Shown piece after piece: positions 31,753 to 31,863 of a DNA stretch of 31,863 bases. The notes under the pieces were generated by a model. The model was not told the DNA's origin. It saw only the letters and a list, made by a program, of their open reading frames with translations, and did no database searches. Both the position numbers and the translations under genes were made by a program. The DNA lies in contig CAYSZV010000022.1 in NCBI GenBank assembly GCA_964435595.1, forward strand, positions 1-31,863, in the 5' to 3' direction. Origin of the DNA: Izemoplasma sp964435595 (GTDB lineage: Bacteria; Bacillota_I; Bacilli_A; Izemoplasmatales; Izemoplasmataceae). The first letter of the stretch is position 1. Each line of letters starts with the position of its first letter.

Positions 31753-31863
31753 AATAAAGCGTGCTAAATTTTCTGCTTGTCGTCTCCATACGATACATTG
31801 AATAAAATCAGCTTGTCTTTCGCCTGATTGGTCCGTAAATTGACGATTTACAGCAATTGTAAA
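31735..31863 (-). pseudogene. ssb: Partial single-stranded DNA-binding protein, joined in frame to RibU
   Basis: The last 43 codons of the window read F-T-I-A-V-N-R-Q-F-T-D-Q-S-G-E-R-Q-A-D-F, then I-Q-C-I-V-W-R-R-Q-A-E-N-L-A-R-F-I-K-K-G. This is the middle of the SSB OB fold. A normal SSB would continue with a second half (x-G-V-D-G-R-L-Q-T-R type); here it becomes membrane helices of RibU after K-K-G-A-L. No N-terminus is visible because the window ends. Confidence 0.8.

Noticed and set aside
1..31863. Alternative genetic code with TGA as Trp, as in Mycoplasma and Spiroplasma
   Set aside because: All core genes read full length with TGG for Trp, and TGA is used as a stop in padR and rnfC.
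1..31863. CRISPR array, prophage or rRNA/tRNA operon
   Set aside because: No spaced repeats, phage genes or rRNA/tRNA signatures were seen beyond the tRNA-like part of tmRNA.

Overview
This is a compact, AT-rich, low-GC bacterial segment. It uses the standard code: TGA acts as a stop (padR, rnfC) and tryptophan is TGG. Strong Shine-Dalgarno sites, short LxxC lipoprotein signals, ECF vitamin importers, an Rnf complex and glycolytic genes suggest a free-living fermentative member of the Bacilli/Tenericutes side of the Firmicutes. Izemoplasma-, Haloplasma- or Acholeplasma-like lineages are my best guess; this is inference, with no marker-gene tree behind it. Three runs of N (9518-9527, 12764-12773, 27573-27698) and an apparent chimera at the right edge suggest a draft or metagenome assembly. 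Almost every gene is on the minus strand; the GH13 gene at 13667-15751 is the main exception.

Layout. Bases 1-530 hold the start of an AbrB/MazE-type antitoxin and a decayed transposase. Bases 533-5614 hold a translation-quality and export block: CaCA exporter, secG, rnr, smpB, a TSUP permease and ssrA (tmRNA). Bases 5696-8110 hold a padR - HAAS-domain gene - MFS exporter operon behind a palindromic operator. Next come a lipoprotein, enolase and a larger lipoprotein. From 12017 to 15751, gpmI and a GH13 enzyme diverge from one control region. Bases 15785-16464 hold folT under a tetrahydrofolate riboswitch. Then follow ung, two small membrane proteins and ppdK. From 20727 to 27807 there is a membrane protein and a long operon, pgcA-rnfC-D-G-E-A-(small Cys gene)-rnfB. 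The right part carries a peroxiredoxin, a small unknown gene, a CPA2 cation/proton antiporter behind a structured leader RNA, a purine nucleoside phosphorylase, and the end of a RibU-like gene.

How the genes fit together. Enolase, GpmI and PPDK cover the lower glycolytic steps between 3-phosphoglycerate and pyruvate. GH13 and the phosphohexomutase feed hexose phosphates in from glucans. Rnf converts ferredoxin/NADH redox energy into an ion gradient, and the CPA2 antiporter, CaCA exporter and MFS exporter probably use ion gradients. CcpA-type cre-like sites lie upstream of the predicted promoters of eno, gpmI/GH13 (one shared site) and ppdK, suggesting common carbon control.

Most interesting items: a putative ion-sensing terminator riboswitch before the CPA2 antiporter; a 59-residue Cys-rich membrane protein between rnfA and rnfB together with an RnfB that lacks its ferredoxin domains; the cre-like set; a decapeptide-repeat protein paired with PadR; and an in-frame SSB/RibU junction that is probably an assembly artefact.
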